NCBI GenBank assembly: GCA_036396915.1
Contig: DASWJX010000066.1
Span: forward strand, 1 to 8,605
Origin: BM509 sp036396915
Lineage (GTDB): Bacteria; Desulfobacterota; Desulfuromonadia; Desulfuromonadales; Geopsychrobacteraceae
DNA length: 8,605 bases
Reading direction: 5' to 3'
This document shows positions 5,701-8,605 of this stretch, piece by piece (position 1 is the stretch's first letter; each line of letters begins with the position of its first letter). A program made the position numbers and the translations under genes. Under the pieces are notes generated by a model that saw nothing but the letters and a program-made list of their open reading frames with translations, made no database searches and was not told where the DNA came from.

Positions 5701-6201
5701 TCAATAGGATTTGCGAAAAACCGTCTTATGGCACTGCGGGCAGGGCGGAATCCGTACCGTGGTCTTGAAGTGCATCTCCTTGCCGCAGTCCTTACAGGAC
5801 AGGGTTCCGGGGCTGGTCACCTCGCCGGTTTTGAATTCAAGGCTCTGTTCCGACTTGCCCGCCAGATCGGTCAGCAGATCCGCCGCGGTCGTCAGCAGTT
5901 TCGCCAAACCGCTCTGCACCCCGGCCACGACGCGATGCGGCTCAACCGCCTGAAGCACCGCATCGCGGGCCTGCTGGGCCTTTTTGCCGACTTCGGTCAG
6001 ATCCCGGCGCAGATACGCAGCGACCTTCTCCGCCTGTTCGCGGCTGTAGCCGCCGCTTGCGGCGATTTCGTTGCGCGCCTTTTTCAGTGCCTCGTCCAGC
6101 GTTTTACGCCCCTCATCGAGCAGCTCGGCGGTGCGGTCGGCCAGCTTCTGATACAGACCGACATCCTCATTCTCTTCAGGGTTTTGTTTTTCGTCACTCA
6201 T
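5701..6201 (-). CDS. DUF1451/YbeL-like protein: helical domain plus C-terminal zinc ribbon
   Basis: This is a 166-residue soluble protein. The N-terminal two thirds (about 15-120) are highly charged and helical, with Leu/Ala-rich heptad-like spacing suited to a coiled coil. It contains the segment EIAASGGYSREQAEKVAAYLRRDL, where the GG(Y)SREQ...LRRDL pattern is the part I associate with E. coli YbeL and DUF1451. The C-terminus is a zinc ribbon with C136-x2-C139 and C154-x2-C157, preceded by the GEVTSPGTLSC strand usual for this family. Its function is not established; a cytosolic metal-binding or stress-related role has only been suggested for relatives. Start: ATG at 6201 with AAGGAG (complement of 6209-6214) 7 nt upstream; a GTG two codons earlier is too close to that site. 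It converges on the selenoprotein gene and shares its terminator. Confidence 0.85.
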   Translation of the reverse strand: MSDEKQNPEENEDVGLYQKLADRTAELLDEGRKTLDEALKKARNEIAASGGYSREQAEKVAAYLRRDLTEVGKKAQQARDAVLQAVEPHRVVAGVQSGLAKLLTTAADLLTDLAGKSEQSLEFKTGEVTSPGTLSCKDCGKEMHFKTTVRIPPCPQCHKTVFRKSY

Positions 6202-6568
6202 CGACACGCTCCTTCAGGCATTGAAGTCAACAACTCTTGTCCGCAGAACTGCAACTCTATCAATTCGCCATGCCGCGAGCAATCGCTTATTCGATGCCTG
6301 ATCCGGACCGGGCGCTGGTGCTGTCGCCGATAGCTGATCAATGTACCTGATCCCCGTCGGACTGGTCTACCACATCATCTACCGGCGTGGTACAAACAAC
6401 CGTTGAGGCCTTGACCGCAATGATCGGCAGCCACCGGTTGCACGCCTTCGGCAAAAGCTCTGGAAATTTCCGGGCGATCGGATAAACTTCCAGGGATTGA
6501 TGCTTTCGCAAAGCCTAAAGAGGGATTTTCCCGCTGCCGGTAACCGCCTCCATTGAAAGACCTTACCG
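6202..6568. other. Divergent intergenic region without a recognisable gene
   Basis: These 367 nt lie between the starts of the minus-strand zinc-ribbon gene and the plus-strand antiporter. All open frames here are short or are shadows of neighbouring genes, and no RNA gene is recognised. Besides the ribosome site of the minus-strand gene (6209-6214), the only structure I see is the palindrome cluster at 6460-6493. Base composition is noticeably less GC-rich than the flanking coding DNA, as expected for a promoter region, but I could not find a convincing -35/-10 pair for either gene. Confidence 0.5.
6460..6493. repeat. Inverted repeat upstream of the antiporter gene (possible operator)
   Basis: CTGGAAATTT (6460-6469) and AAACTTCCAG (6484-6493) are complementary except at one position, with 14 nt between them. 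The left arm itself overlaps a perfect 10-bp palindrome GGAAATTTCC (6462-6471). It sits about 75-110 nt before the antiporter start, where a regulator could bind. Function is inference; no known operator consensus is recognised. Confidence 0.3.
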
Positions 6569-8533
6569 ATGACCGACCACCAGTTTCTCATCGACCTGCT
6601 GATCCTGCTCGCCCTGGCGCTGGGCAGCGCCCTGCTCTTCACGCGCCTGCGGCTGTCGCCGATCGTCGGCTATCTGGTCTCCGGCATGATCGCCGGACCC
6701 TACGGTCTGGTGCTGATCAGCAATATCCAGCAGGTTGAGGTCATCGCCGAGATCGGCGTGATCCTGCTGCTGTTCACCATCGGTCTGGAATTCTCGATTT
6801 CGCGGCTGTTGCGCCTCAAACGTTTGATCGTCAGCGGCGGCCTGGCGCAGATGCTGATCAGCGGCGCGGCCTTCATCGGCCTGGCCGCCCTGTTCGGCCT
6901 CGACATCAAGATCGCCGTTCCGCTGACCCTGGCGCTGGTGCTCTCCTCGACGGCGATCGTCCTCAAGCTGCTCAGCGAACGGGGCGAGATCGACACCGCC
7001 CACGGCCGCATGTCGCTCGGCATCCTGCTGGCGCAGGACCTGGCGGTGGTGTTTTTTCTGGTGGCCCTGCCGCTGCTGGCCGGCCAGAACCTGACCTTCT
7101 CGATCTGGGCCATCGCCAAGGTGGCGCTGCTGCTCGGCGGGCTGCTGGTCTTCTCCCGCTATCTGCTGCAACCGCTGCTGCTCGGCATTCTCAAGGGCCG
7201 CTCCCAGGAACTGTTCCGTATCACCATCCTGACCTTGATCCTGGTCACCGCCTGGCTGACCGGCGAGGTCGGCCTGTCGCTGGAGCTGGGCGCGTTCCTG
7301 GCCGGTCTGGCCCTGGCCGAATCCCCCTATGCCCATCAGGCGCTGTCGGATATCCTGCCGTTTCGCGACACCTTTCTGGCGCTCTTTTTCGTCTCCATCG
7401 GCATGCTGGTCAACCTTGAGCTGGTCGTCGCCCAGTGGCCGCTGGTCCTGTCGGCGACGCTGATCGTCGCTGTCGTGAAATTCGCCGCCGCCGCGCTGGC
7501 CACCAGCCTGTGCCGCTACCCGCTGCGCATCGCCCTGCTGAGCGGCATGCTGCTGTTTCAGGCGGGGGAATTCTCCTTCGTGTTTCTCAAGGGCGTCACC
7601 GATCTGAACCTGCTCCCCGACAACATCTACCAGGTGACGCTGGCGGTCATCGCCCTGACCATGATCGCCACGCCGCTGGTCGCCGGACAGGCCGAACGCT
7701 GGGCCGCCGGGGTGGCCAAACTGTTCGGCCGGCCGACGCGTGAAATGCATCCCGAGATGCAGGAGCGGACCGCCAACCTCTCGGGACACGTGCTGATCGC
7801 CGGCTACGGTCTCTCGGGGCGCAACGTCGGACGCATCCTGCGGCGCTTCGACATCCCGCATCTGTACATGGAACTGAATGCCGAAAATGTCACGGCGGGG
7901 CGTCGGGCCGGTGATTTCGTCGTTTACGGCGACGCCGCCTCAAGCGAGGTCCTGCATGAACTGGGGGTGCAACGCGCCCGCGCCCTGGTGGTGGCGATCA
8001 ACGATCCCGCCGCCATGGTCCGCACCATCAGCATTGCCCGTCAGAGCAACCCGGAGCTCTACATCCTGGCCCGCACCCGCTACGTCGCCGAGCTGGAGCA
8101 TCTGTTCGAGCACGGCGCCGACGAGGTGATCCCCGACGAATTCGAAGCCAGCCTGCAGCTCGGCGCCAACCTGATGCGCCGTTTCCATCAGAGCGAAGGC
8201 CGGATCCTGCACATGCTCGCGGAATTGCGCCAGGAGCACTACACCTCCATGGTGCGCGCCGACGCCCCCACCCACGGTCTGTCGGTTCTCGAAGGCGGCT
8301 TGCTGGAATACCAGGCGATGCCCGAAAACTCGCCCTGCATCGGCGCCAGTCTCGCCGAGATCGACCTGCGCAATCGGACCGGCACCACCGTGGTCGGGAT
8401 TATTCGCCGGGAACGGACCATCTACAGCCCTGCCGGGTCGCTGCGGCTTGAAGCGGGCGATACCCTGATGCTGCTCGGCAGCGGCGCTGATGTGTCGCGC
8501 GCCGCTGAACTGCTGCACGGCCGTCCGATCTGA
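6569..8533 (+). CDS. Kef-type monovalent cation:proton antiporter (CPA2) with TrkA-N and TrkA-C domains
   Basis: This 654-residue protein is full length for the KefB/KefC/YbaL group, which exchange K+ (or Na+) for protons across the inner membrane. The membrane domain (about 6-380, some 12-13 helices) shows TIGLEFS (70-76), LSSTAIVLK (125-133), the core helix LLAQDLAVV with Q156 and D157, and FQAGEFSFV (330-338). A cytoplasmic TrkA-N nucleotide-binding domain follows, with the dinucleotide motif G412-Y-G-L-S-G417 and an acidic residue E435 at the end of the second strand, then a TrkA-C (RCK_C) domain at about 565-650. The segment corresponding to the KefC regulatory loop reads HQALSDILPF and lacks the first acidic residue of the HALESDIEPF loop described for E. 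coli KefC; no KefF/KefG-like partner is nearby. Glutathione-adduct gating as in KefC is therefore doubtful. The ribosome site is weak (GAAAG, 6555-6559). Cation preference cannot be read from sequence. Confidence 0.93.
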   Translation: MTDHQFLIDLLILLALALGSALLFTRLRLSPIVGYLVSGMIAGPYGLVLISNIQQVEVIAEIGVILLLFTIGLEFSISRLLRLKRLIVSGGLAQMLISGAAFIGLAALFGLDIKIAVPLTLALVLSSTAIVLKLLSERGEIDTAHGRMSLGILLAQDLAVVFFLVALPLLAGQNLTFSIWAIAKVALLLGGLLVFSRYLLQPLLLGILKGRSQELFRITILTLILVTAWLTGEVGLSLELGAFLAGLALAESPYAHQALSDILPFRDTFLALFFVSIGMLVNLELVVAQWPLVLSATLIVAVVKFAAAALATSLCRYPLRIALLSGMLLFQAGEFSFVFLKGVTDLNLLPDNIYQVTLAVIALTMIATPLVAGQAERWAAGVAKLFGRPTREMHPEMQERTANLSGHVLIAGYGLSGRNVGRILRRFDIPHLYMELNAENVTAGRRAGDFVVYGDAASSEVLHELGVQRARALVVAINDPAAMVRTISIARQSNPELYILARTRYVAELEHLFEHGADEVIPDEFEASLQLGANLMRRFHQSEGRILHMLAELRQEHYTSMVRADAPTHGLSVLEGGLLEYQAMPENSPCIGASLAEIDLRNRTGTTVVGIIRRERTIYSPAGSLRLEAGDTLMLLGSGADVSRAAELLHGRPI

Positions 8534-8548
8534 GCCTGCGCCGGGCGG

Positions 8549-8605
8549 TCAGACCAGGGGCAGGGAAAAGGTCACCCTGGTCCCCCGGCCTTCCTCACTC
8601 TCCAG
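8549..8605 (-). CDS. Histidine kinase, C-terminal end only (runs off the right edge)
   Basis: The last 57 bases encode, on the minus strand, 18 residues and a TGA stop: LESEEGRGTRVTFSLPLV. The GxGTxVxFxLPL pattern is the final strand and G2-type box of the HATPase_c domain in sensor histidine kinases, where it helps close the ATP pocket. Only this tail is visible, so the sensor input and partner regulator are unknown. It converges on the antiporter gene with a gap of 15 nt; I see no clear terminator hairpin between them. Confidence 0.8.
   Translation of the reverse strand: MESEEGRGTRVTFSLPLV

Noticed and set aside
6425..6443. Possible sigma-54 promoter (GGCA...TTGC)
   Set aside because: The distance between the GG and GC elements is two bases too long for a -24/-12 promoter.
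6563..7861. 432-codon minus-strand open frame
   Set aside because: Same Gln/Asp/His-rich antisense composition, lying opposite the membrane domain of the antiporter.
1..8605. CRISPR arrays, insertion sequences, tRNA or rRNA genes
   Set aside because: No regularly spaced repeats, no transposase-like protein with terminal repeats and no tRNA or rRNA sequence could be recognised on either strand.

Overview
The window is GC-rich bacterial DNA with dense, mostly single-strand gene packing. Strong codon bias toward GC-ending codons, a periplasmic phosphonate-type sensor protein, tandem auxin-efflux-type carriers, a Kef-type antiporter and above all a SelW-like selenoprotein read through an in-frame UGA suggest a selenocysteine-using proteobacterium. 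An anaerobic deltaproteobacterium of the Desulfuromonas/Geobacter kind is my best guess, but this is inference from gene content only; there is no rRNA or other marker here.

Layout. Positions 1-802 (minus) hold the N-terminal part of a sensor-like protein with a PhnD-type periplasmic binding domain. Its reading frame breaks near position 125, where a Cache/PAS-like segment continues in another frame to the left edge. A non-coding divergent spacer follows (803-1261). Then comes a plus-strand run of six closely spaced genes: a voltage-gated K+ channel with a C-terminal zinc ribbon (1262-2098), an EamA/DMT transporter overlapping it by 4 nt (2095-2991), a small zinc-ribbon membrane protein (3065-3391), two different AEC-family carriers (3437-4333, 4409-5356) and a 71-residue SelW-like selenoprotein (5422-5637). 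The run ends at a long perfect hairpin (5639-5682) that probably terminates transcription from both sides. Converging on it from the minus strand is a DUF1451/YbeL-like zinc-ribbon protein (5701-6201). A 367-nt spacer without a recognisable gene (6202-6568) precedes a 654-residue Kef-type monovalent cation:proton antiporter with TrkA-N and TrkA-C domains (6569-8533). The last 57 bases hold the C-terminal end of a histidine kinase on the minus strand (8549-8605).

How the genes may work together. The two confidently predicted ion proteins (Kv channel and Kef-type antiporter) both point to K+/H+ and membrane-potential handling, but they are separate transcription units. The plus-strand run may be one transcript, because gaps are -4, 73, 45, 75 and 65 nt and no terminator is visible before 5639; a shared physiological role for channel, exporters and selenoprotein is not demonstrated by sequence.

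The most noteworthy item is the selenoprotein gene. Its UGA at 5452-5454 sits in a CxxU redox motif and is followed by a bacterial SECIS-like hairpin. A standard gene caller would truncate or miss it.
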